Source: Rhizobium sp. Pop5 (lineage in GTDB: Bacteria; Pseudomonadota; Alphaproteobacteria; Rhizobiales; Rhizobiaceae). From it: a stretch of 64,000 nt of DNA. This document shows positions 35,518-43,107 of this stretch, piece after piece. The notes under the pieces are model-generated. The model had not been told where the DNA came from. It was given only the letters and a program-made list of their open reading frames with translations, and searched no databases. Every line of letters starts with the position of its first letter. Position 1 is the first letter of the stretch. The translations under genes and the position numbers were made by a program. The DNA lies in NCBI RefSeq assembly GCF_024721175.1, contig NZ_CP099399.1:2604001-2668000 (forward strand), read 5' to 3'.

Positions 35518-36609
35518 TCATGCGGAGGTGCGGCCGAGCAGCACGGCATCGTCGAGCGCCCAGCTGAGCGCGATGGCATCGCCGACCGAGACCGGCCGGT
35601 CGAAATAAGCGCCATCGTCAGATATGACGGTGAAGTCGTCGCTGCCGGCGCCGAGAACGGTGATCTTTACCGAAGAGCCGCGATATTCGACGTTGGAGAC
35701 GATGCCATTGAAGCCGAGCGTCCATTCGGTCGCGACCTGCAGGCGCACGCGGTCGGTGCGGATGCCGATATCGACCGGCTCGCCAACCGCCCTGCCTGAT
35801 CCGCGCACGGAAAAGCTTTGGCCCTCGGGCACGGTCATGACGATCACGCCGTTCTCGCTCGACGTCACCCGGCCGGACAAAACATTGTGGTCGCCCATGA
35901 AGCGGGCGACGAAGGCCGTCGCCGGCCGCTCGAAAACTTCGCGGGGTGCGGCCGCCTGCTCGATCCGGCCATCATTCATGATGACCATGATATCGGCGAG
36001 CGCCATCGCCTCCTCCTGGCTGTGGGTGACATGGACGAAGGTAATGCCGAGCGACTTCTGGAGTTTCTTGAGCTCTGCGCGCATGCGGATCTTCAGGAAG
36101 GGATCGAGCGCCGACAGCGGCTCGTCGAGCAGCAGCGCTTCGGGATCGGTGATCAGCGCGCGCGCCAGTGCCACGCGCTGCTGCTGGCCGCCGGAAAGCT
36201 GAGCCGGACGCCGGTTGGCATAAGGCTCCATCTGCATCAGCTTCAGCATTTCGAGCGCCTTGGCCCGGCGCTCCGCCTTGTCGACGCCCTTCATCTTCAG
36301 GCTGAAGGCGACGTTGTCGATGAGATCGAGATGCGGGAACAGCGCATAGGACTGAAACATCATCGCCGTGCCGCGCCTGGCCGGCGGAAAATCGGTGACG
36401 ACTGTTTTGCCGAGCCGGATATCGCCCGAGGAAATGCTCTCATGGCCGGCGATCATGCGCAACGTCGAGGTCTTTCCGCAGCCCGACGGACCGAGGAAGC
36501 AGCAATAGGAGCCGGCCGGAATCTTCAGGCTGATCGCATGGACCGCCGTCGTCGCGCCGTACACCTTCGAAACGGATACTATATCGATCTCTGCTGCTTT
36601 CGACATCAT
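35518..36609 (-). CDS. ABC transporter ATP-binding protein, PotA type
   Basis: About 363 residues. Walker A GPSGCGKTS, Q-loop MFQSYALFPHLD, signature LSGGQQQR, Walker B LLLDEPLSALDP and THSQEEA; C-terminal TOBE domain. Two adjacent ATG codons (36609 and 36606) follow AAGGGAAGG; either could be used. First gene of the leftward importer operon, divergent from the GntR regulator. Confidence 0.92.
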   Translation of the reverse strand: MMSKAAEIDIVSVSKVYGATTAVHAISLKIPAGSYCCFLGPSGCGKTSTLRMIAGHESISSGDIRLGKTVVTDFPPARRGTAMMFQSYALFPHLDLIDNVAFSLKMKGVDKAERRAKALEMLKLMQMEPYANRRPAQLSGGQQQRVALARALITDPEALLLDEPLSALDPFLKIRMRAELKKLQKSLGITFVHVTHSQEEAMALADIMVIMNDGRIEQAAAPREVFERPATAFVARFMGDHNVLSGRVTSSENGVIVMTVPEGQSFSVRGSGRAVGEPVDIGIRTDRVRLQVATEWTLGFNGIVSNVEYRGSSVKITVLGAGSDDFTVISDDGAYFDRPVSVGDAIALSWALDDAVLLGRTSA

Positions 36610-36780
36610 GCCTTCCCTTGTTCGGAAAAGACGATGCATCTGCCGTGCCAGATTGCGTTACGCCGTCTTAAACCCTTATGAGGCAAGGATTTTCAACATC
36701 ATTCGGCACACACGAGCATTTTATGGGCAGATCGACATATGCACAGGAATTAGGCTTTCGTCCTCAATTCGTGCAAATAA

Positions 36781-36790
36781 TCGTATACAA
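36781..36790. promoter_or_regulatory. Candidate GntR (FCD) operator
   Basis: TCGTATACAA with its near-symmetric TTGTATACGA reading lies in the AT-rich divergent gap between the importer operon and the FCD-type GntR gene. FCD regulators commonly bind TTGTATACAA-like palindromes. Confidence 0.45.
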
Positions 36791-36874
36791 TTTGACCGTC
36801 ATTTCGCGCGCAAATTCGTTTAACTTTTGCCGCGAAGCCGGATATGGTTTGCACGTTCACCAGGAAACGATTTC

Positions 36875-37585
36875 ATGAAATCCGCTGCCAAGGTCCAGCA
36901 GGCCGAAGATACCGCCGAAACCGGCGCGCAACAGATCCGCGACGCCATTCGTGAAGCGATCGTCGAGCGCAGGCTTTCGCCCGGCACCAAGCTTTCCGAA
37001 AGCGATGTCGGCAATCTCTTCAGTGTCAGCCGCACGCTTGCCCGCGCCGCCTTGCAGGCGCTCTCCTATGAAGGCCTCGTCAGCGTCGAGAAGAACCGCG
37101 GCGCCTTCGTCGCCTACCCTTCACCCGATGAGGCCCGGCAGATCTTTTCCGCCCGCCGCCTGGTCGAGCCCGGCATATTGCGCGAGGCGGCAGAACGGAT
37201 CACGCCCGCCGATATCGGGCGCATGAGAGAGCTTCTGTTGGAGGAAGGCCGCCTGATGAGCGAGCGCGGCCAGACGGCGCGCCGGGCAGAGATCAAGGCA
37301 TCCGGCGATTTCCATCTGATGCTGGCGGCAATTTCAGGCAATGCGATCATGCAGCGCTTCATGGAAGAACTTGTTGCCCGATCTTCCCTGGTGATCGCGC
37401 TCTACGGCCAGTCGACCGTGTCGAGCTGCGGCCATTCGGAACATGGCGACATCATTGCGGCGATCGAAAGCAACGACCTCGATCGCGCCTGCCAGCTGAT
37501 GCTGCACCACATCGCCCATATCGAGGCCGATCTCGACCTGCGCGAACGCAAGAGCCTTGGATTGAAGGAAGCCTTCGAGCTCTGA
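36875..37585 (+). CDS. GntR-family regulator, FCD (FadR) subfamily
   Basis: A 236-residue regulator: winged helix near residues 15-80 (KLSESDVGNLFSVSRTLARAALQALSYEG as region, then KNRGAFVAYPS) and an all-helical FCD ligand domain with the metal-site histidines (DFHLMLAAISGN, HSEHGDIIAAI, MLHHIAHIE). I start at MKSAAKVQQ (36875), the ATG after CAGGAAACG. Divergent from the PotABCD-like importer, which it most likely controls. Confidence 0.92.
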   Translation: MKSAAKVQQAEDTAETGAQQIRDAIREAIVERRLSPGTKLSESDVGNLFSVSRTLARAALQALSYEGLVSVEKNRGAFVAYPSPDEARQIFSARRLVEPGILREAAERITPADIGRMRELLLEEGRLMSERGQTARRAEIKASGDFHLMLAAISGNAIMQRFMEELVARSSLVIALYGQSTVSSCGHSEHGDIIAAIESNDLDRACQLMLHHIAHIEADLDLRERKSLGLKEAFEL

Positions 37586-37648
37586 ACGCCGAAAAGGCGC
37601 GAGCGGCTTTCGCCACGTCCGCGCCCGAACAACCAAAGCCTCGAGCAG

Positions 37649-38062
37649 TTACCAAGGCGTAGTCTTCGGCAGGCTCTCAAGGGCCTCGAAGATTTCCTCC
37701 GCGGTGCGCGGCTCGCTGGAGCGCAGTTTGACGGTTCCGTCGCGCCCGATCAGGATCAGACCGAATTCGCCGGACGGCGGCCCCTGCAGCCGCTCTCTCA
37801 CATCGTCGGCATCGAGTTCCCAGTCGTCGTCGAACAGCGCAAAGGCGCCGCCGCCGGCGATGCTGAACACCTCGATGTCTTCCTCGATGAGACGCATTTG
37901 CGCCTTGCGCAGCCACTCGTCCTGAATGAGAGGGCGGTCGTCCTGCGCATCGGCAAAGATGATCAGCACGCGCTTGCTGTCGCGAAACTGCTCGAGTGAT
38001 CGCGGGAGTTCCGGCTCGCGGTGAGGCGCGCCGATGATTTCATGAACGATGGATTTCAGCAT
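37649..38062 (-). CDS. DUF4174 protein
   Basis: A 137-residue thioredoxin-like small protein: LEQFRDSKRVLIIFADAQDD starts the fold, then RKAQMRLIEEDIEVFSIAGG and FGLILIGRDGTVKLRSSEPRT, ending in FEALESLPKTTPW. This is the DUF4174 pattern, without a CxxC pair. A perfect EcfG-type promoter (GGAAC-N16-CGTT) reads toward it from 38132 to 38108, 46 bases before the ATG, so it is probably induced in the general stress response. Biochemical role unknown. A long upstream frame extension is a shadow. Confidence 0.85.
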   Translation of the reverse strand: MLKSIVHEIIGAPHREPELPRSLEQFRDSKRVLIIFADAQDDRPLIQDEWLRKAQMRLIEEDIEVFSIAGGGAFALFDDDWELDADDVRERLQGPPSGEFGLILIGRDGTVKLRSSEPRTAEEIFEALESLPKTTPW

Positions 38063-38107
38063 GTGCTCATTCCTCGGCCATCTCTGATGTGGCCGTGCTG
38101 CCGGACT

Positions 38108-38132
38108 AACGGATGGGGATGGGCGAGGTTCC
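38108..38132 (-). promoter_or_regulatory. EcfG-type general-stress promoter for DUF4174 gene
   Basis: On the minus strand GGAAC (38132-38128), 16 bases, CGTT (38111-38108): an exact match to the alphaproteobacterial EcfG (RpoE-like) consensus, correctly placed and oriented for the gene starting at 38062. Confidence 0.75.
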
Positions 38133-38181
38133 CAGGGCAAGAGGAAAAGGATCGCGGCCATGGCCACGATCCCTAATCCAG

Positions 38182-38565
38182 TCAGTCGCGGCTCTGGTCT
38201 TCGGCCGCGTGGGCCGAAACGGCGACGAGGTCTGCGGTGCCGTTGGCGAGAAGGCGCTTGCGCACCAATACACGCATTACGCGCGCCGCCGTCGAGAAGG
38301 TCATCTGGTCGAGCGGGCCTTCGCCCTCCCATGGCTTTGTCAGCCGTTCGGTGACGGCGCCGACGATATTCATCGGCACGATGTCTGTGCATTCGCGCAT
38401 GGCCTCGAAAACGAAGCTGATGGGCATGACCCGTCCTTCGTGAGTCACGATCGGTTCGGTCAATTCGCTGTCCCATTCCTCAAAGGCATAGAGCGCTTCG
38501 CGAAACAGCTGCTGGAGGGTAAACGGCGCGTGGCCGTCATGAAGTGGCGGCAGGGCATTCATCAT
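38182..38565 (-). CDS. Conserved hypothetical protein, 127 residues
   Basis: I do not recognise a family. The frame has the codon use of its neighbours and an acidic, soluble, helical sequence (FREALYAFEEWDSELTEPIV, then MRECTDIVPMNIVGAVTERL, then AARVMRVLVRKRLLA). GGAGACAGAC-like purines precede two adjacent ATG codons at 38565/38562. No signal peptide or membrane segment. It is in line with the DUF4174 gene but 119 bases apart and separated from it by that gene's own promoter. Confidence 0.65.
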   Translation of the reverse strand: MMNALPPLHDGHAPFTLQQLFREALYAFEEWDSELTEPIVTHEGRVMPISFVFEAMRECTDIVPMNIVGAVTERLTKPWEGEGPLDQMTFSTAARVMRVLVRKRLLANGTADLVAVSAHAAEDQSRD

Positions 38566-38925
38566 GTCTGTCTCCTCTTGATGGATTGAAGCCAAAGTCC
38601 TCCGGTATCGGTCGCATCAACGCGGGAATGGCCAACAATTTGCCCCCTGCGAACCGAATAACACTATTGATTCTATAGAGTAACGCGGCGGGGATAAAGC
38701 CATTTATCCCAACCTGCGGAAGCGAATTTCATAACGCTATGATATAGCTTCATTTTTTAGTTGAAATTTTCTCAACGGGCGCCACCGTTAAAATTCTATG
38801 CCATCGGCGTGAAATTGCTTCGGAATGGCACCGCGCGGCCAAAAAACCCTGAAAATTCACGGAACTTTTATGGCTGTAATCTGTTTTGTTCGGATAACTC
38901 GCCAAACCGACTGGGATTACCACCA
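38566..38925. promoter_or_regulatory. 360-base AT-rich divergent region
   Basis: No gene seen. It contains an eight-base-arm dyad GGGATAAA-N4-TTTATCCC (38691-38710), a possible operator, and a near-consensus EcfG promoter GGAAC-N16-TGTT (38861-38885) 41 bases before the small gene at 38926. Confidence 0.45.
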
Positions 38926-39132
38926 ATGACGCCAATCCGCGAATCGGAGCGCCGAAGCAGGATCCTGCGCGGCCGCCCCTATAGCCTTGATGAATTCGCT
39001 TCCAAATATGGACTGCGCAGCGATCAGGCCGAGAGCCTGTACACCCGTTTCGGGCCCTCTTCGATCGAACTCGACCTGCTGATGGCAGCCAAGCGCCGTC
39101 AGCCGGCTCCGCGGGACAGAATTGCCGAATAA
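38926..39132 (+). CDS. Small conserved hypothetical protein
   Basis: A 68-residue basic protein (MTPIRESERRSRILRGRPYS, then LDEFASKYGLRSDQAESLYTRFG and a hydrophilic tail). The middle could fold as a short helix-turn-helix or as a DUF3606-like helical hairpin; I cannot assign it firmly. The ATG at 38926 is the only start near the gene-like part; the frame further upstream is AT-rich non-coding sequence. It is 26 bases before the DUF2934 gene and likely shares the promoter at 38861. Confidence 0.6.
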   Translation: MTPIRESERRSRILRGRPYSLDEFASKYGLRSDQAESLYTRFGPSSIELDLLMAAKRRQPAPRDRIAE

Positions 39133-39158
39133 CTCCCTTTCACGAATGGAATGGATAA

Positions 39159-39398
39159 ATGAGCGACACACGTCACGAATGGATCAGCAAAAGAGCTTAC
39201 TCGATCTGGGAAGAACAGGGCCGTCCCAGCGGCCGAGATGACGAGCACTGGCGCCAGGCGGTAGCCGAACGCAATGCTCTGGAACGCACGCGGGCCACCG
39301 TCGACGGCCGCGAGGTGCTGGTGAAGTTTCGCACGAAACCCGCACGGCCCGAAATGCCGCGGCAAGACTGGATCAATCCGTCGACAAAGGTCGGATGA
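39159..39398 (+). CDS. DUF2934 small protein
   Basis: A 79-residue protein that opens with the DUF2934 motif (EWISKRAYSIWEEQGRPSGRD as region, with W, A, Y, W, E, G, P, G conserved, then HWRQAVAERNAL). These small soluble proteins of unknown function are frequent in rhizobia and often stress-induced. GAATGGAATGG precedes the ATG. Probably second gene of a two-gene unit. Confidence 0.85.
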   Translation: MSDTRHEWISKRAYSIWEEQGRPSGRDDEHWRQAVAERNALERTRATVDGREVLVKFRTKPARPEMPRQDWINPSTKVG

Positions 39399-40218
39399 TC
39401 CCGCACGCAGCGCACCGGCTCAGTCCAGGCTGAGCCGGAAGCGCACTTTCCCCTCCCCTCAGAACATCATGAAAGTACAACTCTGAGCTGCAGCGAGCGG
39501 CGCATCGAAGGTTTCGATCGCGAGCCGATCTCCGCCATGACCGCCGTGCGCGGGCTTGTATTTATGCCCACCGCAGCTCCGTATGCGTCGTTAGCGGCTG
39601 GCCATGCCGGCGGATCAGCCCCCACCCGAACGCCTGCTCCCAGTGCCGCGACTTCTCCTGCCCCGCGCGAATTGAGATGGCCCAGGATCAGCCACGCGCT
39701 TGTCTCCCGGATGAGTTTCGGCCCGTCGGGATTTTCCGCATGGAAATGTACGCCCGTCTCGATCGCCTGCGGAACGAAACTCTCATGATATTGCCGGCGA
39801 ACTTTCTCGGCATAGCCGGTAGGCACGCGCCTTTCAGCGAGATCAATTCCGTTCTGCTCGCGCCCCGGCATCCGAATCATTCGTGCCGGCAAGCGGCAGA
39901 CATAGGAAACAGCTCCTGAATGCCGGATGTTATTCGGCCAACATGAGCCGCTTTGGCACGGTGTAACCGTTTACATCAACACCATTGCGCCCGTCTGAAA
40001 CGCTTCGTCAAGCATGATGGCGCAAATCGATCGAAGAACGCGGTTTCTCATTGACCTCCTTGGAATGCCGCCGTTCGGTGGTCTCAGCAGATCGGTTACG
40101 AGAGCAAGATGAGAGCGTCCCGCGGCACAGCCTCGCTGGCCGCGACGGGCGCCGGTTTCAATGTCCGGCCAGGCCTGTTGATATAGGGAGAGAGTCGGAG
40201 CCTGCTCGCAGCGCCGCG
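39399..40218. other. 820-base stretch without a convincing gene
   Basis: A minus-strand frame at 39467-39892 (141 codons, opening MPARMIRMPGREQNG) is open but its codon use and low-complexity second half (AALGAGVRVGADPPAWPAAN) do not look like a conserved protein, and plus-strand frames overlap it. The rest has no start with a ribosome site. It may hold a decayed gene. The frame is given here instead of as a gene. Confidence 0.4.
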
Positions 40219-40413
40219 TCAGAAGGCGTTGCTTTCCTCACAGAGCGCTTTATGGACAGCAGTCCAGAACAGCGCCATCGGGGTGTCGCCGTTGCGTTCG
40301 GCAACGAGCGCGCGGATGAGCGCTTCGGAACCTGCCATGTCCTGCCAGCTGGATTTCAGGCCTTTGGCCGCCTGCTGGCAGTCGACAATCTCGAATGGTC
40401 TCTTGCTGTCCAT
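40219..40413 (-). CDS. Small conserved hypothetical protein divergent from cinR
   Basis: A 64-residue soluble protein: MDSKRPFEIVDCQQAAKGLK, then SSWQDMAGSEALIRALVAER, then MALFWTAVHKALCEESNAF at the end. The ATG at 40413 has an ideal GAGGAGA site seven bases upstream, which decides the start over an ATG 19 codons earlier. I recognise no family. Its promoter region is the same 123 bases as that of cinR and contains a dyad like the one in front of cinI, so quorum control is possible. Confidence 0.7.
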   Translation of the reverse strand: MDSKRPFEIVDCQQAAKGLKSSWQDMAGSEALIRALVAERNGDTPMALFWTAVHKALCEESNAF

Positions 40414-40462
40414 ATGAGGTCTCCTCATGAAGGCGCTAGCAAATGGAGGCGAGTTAGTCATT

Positions 40463-40478
40463 CCCCGCATATGTGGGG
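40463..40478. promoter_or_regulatory. cin-box-like dyad in front of cinR
   Basis: CCCCGCATATGTGGGG, a CCCC-N8-GGGG palindrome, 59 bases before cinR and 50 before the divergent small gene. Same geometry as the dyad before cinI, so a likely binding site for a LuxR-type protein. Confidence 0.6.
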
Positions 40479-40490
40479 ATGCCTTGTATT

Positions 40491-40506
40491 TGTGACGTTC
40501 GTCACG
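40491..40506. promoter_or_regulatory. Second dyad in the cinR promoter region
   Basis: GTGACG-TT-CGTCAC (40492-40505) is a six-base-arm inverted repeat 31 bases before the cinR ATG. It overlaps the place of a core promoter and could be an operator for another regulator. Confidence 0.4.
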
Positions 40507-40536
40507 TTAAAATTGAGGGAATTGGGGCGGTAGGAA

Positions 40537-41262
40537 ATGAACGAGAATACCTATAGCGAAAAGTTCGAGTCCGCTTTCGAACAGATCAAGGGTGCGGCCA
40601 ATGTGGATGCCGCCATCCGCATTCTGCAGGCGGAATATGCGCTCGATTTCGTGACCTACCATCTCGCCCAGACGATCGCGAGCAAGATCGATTCCCCCTT
40701 CGTGCGCACCACTTACCCCGACGCCTGGGTCTCGCGCTACCTCCTCAACAGCTATGTGAAGGTCGATCCGATCGTCAAGCAGGGCTTCGAACGCCAGCTG
40801 CCCTTCGACTGGAGCGAGGTCGAGCCGACGCCGGAGGCCTATGCCATGCTGGTCGATGCCCAGAAGCACGGTATCGGCGGCAATGGCTATTCCATTCCCG
40901 TCGCCGACAAGGCGCAGCGTCGCGCCCTCCTCTCCGTGAATGCCCGCATACCGCAGGAGGAATGGATCGAGCTCGTACGCCGCTACCGCAACGAGTGGAT
41001 CGAGATCGCCCATCTCATTCATCGCAAGGCCGTCTACGAACTCTACGGCGAGAACGATCCCGTGCCGGCGCTGTCGCCGCGCGAGATCGAATGCCTCCAC
41101 TGGACCGCTCTCGGCAAGGATTACAAGGACATCTCGGTCATATTGGGCATATCGGAGCATACCACGCGCGATTACCTGAAGACCGCCCGCTTCAAGCTCG
41201 GCTGCGCCACGATTTCGGCCGCCGCCTCGCGGGCCGTGCAGCTGCGTATCATCAATCCCTAG
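40537..41262 (+). CDS. cinR: LuxR-type quorum-sensing regulator CinR
   Basis: A 241-residue LuxR homologue. The autoinducer domain (residues about 15-165) shows the conserved W and Y/D residues ([20 protein letters not shown]), and the C-terminus (about 172-235) the GerE helix-turn-helix with [22 protein letters not shown]. It stands directly before an autoinducer synthase in the cinR-cinI order of Rhizobium leguminosarum and R. etli, and reads like CinR. It binds a long-chain 3-hydroxy acyl-homoserine lactone and activates cinI. GGTAGGAA precedes the ATG. Confidence 0.93.
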   Translation: MNENTYSEKFESAFEQIKGAANVDAAIRILQAEYALDFVTYHLAQTIASKIDSPFVRTTYPDAWVSRYLLNSYVKVDPIVKQGFERQLPFDWSEVEPTPEAYAMLVDAQKHGIGGNGYSIPVADKAQRRALLSVNARIPQEEWIELVRRYRNEWIEIAHLIHRKAVYELYGENDPVPALSPREIECLHWTALGKDYKDISVILGISEHTTRDYLKTARFKLGCATISAAASRAVQLRIINP

Positions 41263-41385
41263 AACAACCCGAAAATCAGAACGGTTTTCGGACGATGCCC
41301 CGATCAAAAAAGCCGGAGCCTCGCGGTTCTTGCCGCGCCGCGGCTGCACGTGTCCTAACCCGTTTCATCATACTTTTGGGCTAAT

Positions 41386-41401
41386 CCCCCCATCTGGGGG
41401 G
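41386..41401. promoter_or_regulatory. cin-box-like dyad in front of cinI
   Basis: CCCCCCATCTGGGGGG is a six-base-arm palindrome of CCCC-N8-GGGG form, 79 bases before the cinI start, which is a suitable place for CinR to activate a promoter. Confidence 0.65.
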
Positions 41402-41479
41402 GCCTATCTGAGGGAATTTCCGATCCGGCCTGCCTGAACCATTCTGCTTTCCACGGACTTGAAAACGCTGGAGGGCAAA

Positions 41480-42145
41480 ATGTTCGTTATCATTCAGGCA
41501 CATGAGTATCAGAAGTACGCTGCCGTACTCGACCAGATGTTTCGCCTGCGCAAGAAGGTCTTCGCCGATACGCTCGGCTGGGACGTTCCTGTCATCGGCC
41601 CATACGAGCGCGACAGCTACGATTCTCTTTCACCCGCCTATCTCGTCTGGTGCAACGACAGCCGCACCCGTCTCTATGGCGGCATGCGCTTGATGCCGAC
41701 GACCGGCCCGACCCTTCTCTACGACGTCTTCCGTGAGACGTTCCCCGCCGCTGCCGAGCTCGTCGCTCCCGGCATCTGGGAAGGCACGCGCATGTGCATT
41801 GACGAGGAGGCGATAGCCCGGGACTTCCCGAATATCGACGCCGGCCGCGCCTTCTCGATGATGCTGCTCGCCCTTTGCGAATGCGCGCTCGACCACGGCA
41901 TCCATACGATGATTTCCAACTACGAACCCTATCTCAAGCGCGTCTACAAGCGCGCAGGCGCCGAAGTGGAAGAACTCGGCCGCGCAGACGGCTACGGCAA
42001 GTACCCCGTCTGCTGCGGCGCCTTCGAAGTGTCTGACCGCGTGCTGCGCAAGATGCGCGCCGCCCTCGGCCTGACCCTACCCCTATATGTCAGGCACGTA
42101 CCGGCCCGCTCGGTCGTGACCCAATTCCTGGAGATGGCAGCATGA
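41480..42145 (+). CDS. cinI: Acyl-homoserine-lactone synthase CinI
   Basis: A 221-residue LuxI-family synthase. The conserved residues are present: RLRKKVFADTLGW (Arg, Phe, Trp), ERDSYD (Asp), YGGMRLMPT and WEGTRMCIDEEA (Glu and Arg). The start at ATG 41480 is decided by CTGGAGGG six bases upstream; an upstream TTG frame would add seven residues. In R. leguminosarum, CinI makes N-(3-hydroxy-7-cis-tetradecenoyl)-homoserine lactone and heads the quorum cascade; identity here is from sequence recall. The stop overlaps cinS by four bases. Confidence 0.93.
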   Translation: MFVIIQAHEYQKYAAVLDQMFRLRKKVFADTLGWDVPVIGPYERDSYDSLSPAYLVWCNDSRTRLYGGMRLMPTTGPTLLYDVFRETFPAAAELVAPGIWEGTRMCIDEEAIARDFPNIDAGRAFSMMLLALCECALDHGIHTMISNYEPYLKRVYKRAGAEVEELGRADGYGKYPVCCGAFEVSDRVLRKMRAALGLTLPLYVRHVPARSVVTQFLEMAA

Positions 42146-42336
42146 ACCGCCTCGCTGAAACAACCGCAATGCAGAAAGATATCAGCGCGCTGGAGCGCCA
42201 CGTGCTCGCATCCCGCGATATCGCCACGCAGATAGGGGACCCCTTCCTCTCCTATCTCCTCTCGATGGCTCTGTTCACGATCTACGAGAAGAAGGCCCAT
42301 CACGAAAACGAGGCGCTGAAGAGCAGCTTCAGCTGA
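42142..42336 (+). CDS. cinS: CinS small regulatory protein
   Basis: A 64-residue helical protein (MNRLAETTAMQKDISALERH, then SYLLSMALFTIYEKKAHHEN) whose ATG overlaps the cinI stop (ATGA), so it is made together with the synthase. Position, length and sequence fit CinS of R. leguminosarum, which works as an anti-repressor by binding the regulator PraR and thereby relays cell density to other quorum genes. A 16-bp stem terminator follows. Confidence 0.88.
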   Translation: MNRLAETTAMQKDISALERHVLASRDIATQIGDPFLSYLLSMALFTIYEKKAHHENEALKSSFS

Positions 42337-42389
42337 GGGCGCGGTTCCCTCCGCCGCATCTGAAGACGAGCATACCTCCCGGCGCCTCG

Positions 42390-42429
42390 CGCGCAGCCGC
42401 AAAACCAGTCCCCGTTTTGCGGCTGCGCG
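42390..42429. terminator. Strong bidirectional terminator between cinS and response regulator
   Basis: A perfect 16-bp stem (42390-42405 with 42414-42429) around an eight-base loop, with A4/T4 tracts inside the stem top. It separates the convergent cin unit and receiver-domain gene. Confidence 0.75.
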
Positions 42430-42440
42430 GCGTTTGAGAG

Positions 42441-42815
42441 CTAGGTCATTAGGGAATCGATCGCCGAAATCAGCGCATCGTGCATATAGGGCTTCGGCAG
42501 GAAGGCGGTATTGGCGGGCAGCGCCATCGGATCGAGCCGCACCATGCCCGAGGTGATGATGATGCCGATGTTCGGCCGCATCGCCCTCACGCGCTTGGCA
42601 AGCTGGATCCCGTCCATCGAACCGGCCATGTTGACGTCGGTGAAGAGGATATCGACATCCGGCCGCCCCTTCAGCACCACCAGCGCCTCGTCGGCATTCG
42701 CCGCCTCAAGCGCCACATGGCCGACGTCCTCAAGCACGTCGAGGATGTTGAACCGGATCACCGACTCGTCCTCCACGATGAGCACCACGGCACTGTTCGA
42801 ACCCACCATCTGCAA
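42441..42815 (-). CDS. Single-domain response regulator (CheY-like receiver)
   Basis: A 124-residue receiver domain without an output domain. Acidic pocket VEDE near residue 15, phospho-acceptor Asp in LFTDVNMAG (about residue 60), and Lys in FLPKPYMHD (about 108) are all present; the usual Thr/Ser is in IITSG. It most resembles stand-alone receivers linked to hybrid histidine kinases in rhizobia. Start at 42815 or at the ATG two codons later. No kinase gene is adjacent. Confidence 0.88.
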   Translation of the reverse strand: MQMVGSNSAVVLIVEDESVIRFNILDVLEDVGHVALEAANADEALVVLKGRPDVDILFTDVNMAGSMDGIQLAKRVRAMRPNIGIIITSGMVRLDPMALPANTAFLPKPYMHDALISAIDSLMT

Positions 42816-43031
42816 TCGCCCTCTTCATACGGTATGTGATTCGAATAAGTGTCGCCGCCGCGAGAAGGTTCCAGTGCCTCTGCCCATGAAATATGCATCG
42901 TCCACAGATGCTTGTGGCCCCGGCTTGTAGCTCCCTGCAATTTGCGTTAGAGCGAAACCCATGCTGCGGGAACCATTGCCCCGGCATCACGGCGCCGGCC
43001 TCCGGCGCCAAGGCGCTAACATCGGCGCCAG

Positions 43032-43107
43032 GGGCCTGTAGCTCAATGGTTAGAGCCGGCGGCTCATAACCGCTTGGTTGGGGGTTCGAGTCCCTCCGGG
43101 CCCACCA
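43032..43107 (+). tRNA. tRNA with CAU anticodon, probably tRNA-Ile2 (lysidine type)
   Basis: A 76-base cloverleaf with encoded CCA. Acceptor GGGCCUG pairs with CGGGCCC (one G-U), the D arm is GCTC...GAGC, the anticodon loop CTCATAA gives CAU and the T arm is GGGGG-TTCGAGT-CCCTC. CAU is shared by initiator Met, elongator Met and Ile2. The anticodon arm with its following GCTTGGTT matches the E. coli Ile2 tRNA pattern (CTCATAA, then CGCTTGGTC), and lacks the initiator's C-A mismatch at position 1. So I prefer Ile2, which reads AUA after TilS modification. Confidence 0.9.

Noticed and set aside
40051-40533. 160-codon plus-strand frame running into cinR
   Set aside because: Overlaps the small minus-strand gene with a good ribosome site and the cinR promoter dyads; no family resemblance.
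42964-42990. EcfG-type promoter before the tRNA
   Set aside because: GGAAC is followed after 16 bases by CGGC, not CGTT.
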